64,000 bases of DNA from Seonamhaeicola sp. S2-3 (GTDB lineage Bacteria > Bacteroidota > Bacteroidia > Flavobacteriales > Flavobacteriaceae): assembly GCF_001971785.1 (NCBI RefSeq), contig NZ_CP019389.1:755001-819000 (forward strand). Reading direction: 5' to 3'. A program made the translations under genes and the position numbers. The notes under the pieces are model-generated. The model ran no database searches and had not been told where the DNA came from. It saw nothing but the letters and a program-made list of their open reading frames with translations. Of this stretch, positions 63,863 through 64,000 are shown in pieces. How positions within the stretch are numbered: the first letter of the stretch is position 1; every line of letters starts with the position of its first letter.

Positions 63863-64000
63863 CATGAACAATATGGGTATCTGACCACATTCGTCTTTAC
63901 AAATAATCATTTTCATTAAGGTTACTCCTTATATAAAACAATAACCAACCCATATTTAAAACCTTCCTGATATGGGGGCAGGTTATTTTAAAATGAGTTC

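Noticed and set aside
1-64000. CRISPR array
   Set aside because: No series of evenly spaced direct repeats with unique spacers is visible, and no cas gene is recognised.

Overview
The window looks like a chromosomal segment from the Bacteroidota, most likely the Flavobacteriaceae. It is AT-rich. It carries a type IX secretion C-terminal tail, CarboxypepD_reg/TonB-type outer-membrane proteins, RteC and IntDOT-like mobile-element proteins, and promoters of the Bacteroidetes type with a TAnnTTTG -7 box. I assigned functions from family knowledge only; no database search was run.

Positions 1-41801 are ordinary core genome. They hold housekeeping genes (radC, mpl, obgE, a fused hypoxanthine phosphoribosyltransferase/adenylate kinase gene, purK-purE, gcvP, a GDP-mannose pyrophosphorylase gene) and envelope or secreted proteins. 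The secreted group includes a large alpha-2-macroglobulin with a TonB-plug-like insert, an M64 metallopeptidase with a type IX tail, a PafA-like phosphatase and an MlaE/MlaF transporter pair. This part ends with a circularly permuted ATP-grasp / alpha-E / transglutaminase operon, a conserved but poorly understood peptide-modification cassette.

Positions about 41950-63300 form an integration hotspot. A two-ORF ISL3-like insertion sequence (42003-43461) sits inside what appears to be the leftover end of an older integrative element. A 19.7-kb genomic island follows. It is bounded by a 16-bp direct repeat that matches the 3' end of a tRNA (best fit tRNA-Pro) and has a tyrosine integrase at its right end. 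Left to right it carries: (i) a small HTH gene and a compact four-gene cassette (251-aa unknown protein, DUF5675 protein, two small membrane proteins) that looks phage-like; (ii) a strongly palindromic intergenic region; (iii) a tightly coupled three-gene operon with an AbiEi-like antitoxin/regulator, an AbiEii-like nucleotidyltransferase toxin and a 1680-aa nuclease-STAND NTPase, which I read as a composite anti-phage locus, with a repeat-rich operator over its promoter; (iv) a replication/excision control module (DnaC-like ATPase, wHTH replication protein, excisionase-like HTH, RteC); (v) a cargo of response regulator, histidine kinase, TonB-dependent outer-membrane protein and an isoprenylcysteine-methyltransferase-like membrane enzyme. 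No relaxase or conjugation gene is visible, so the island looks mobilizable or satellite-like.

Positions 63300-64000 hold a decayed IS3-type transposase fragment, which suggests the accretion zone continues beyond the window. The most interesting items are the AbiE-plus-STAND operon with its operator, the unknown protein/DUF5675 cassette, the alpha-2-macroglobulin with an inserted plug domain, and the repeat architecture of the island ends.
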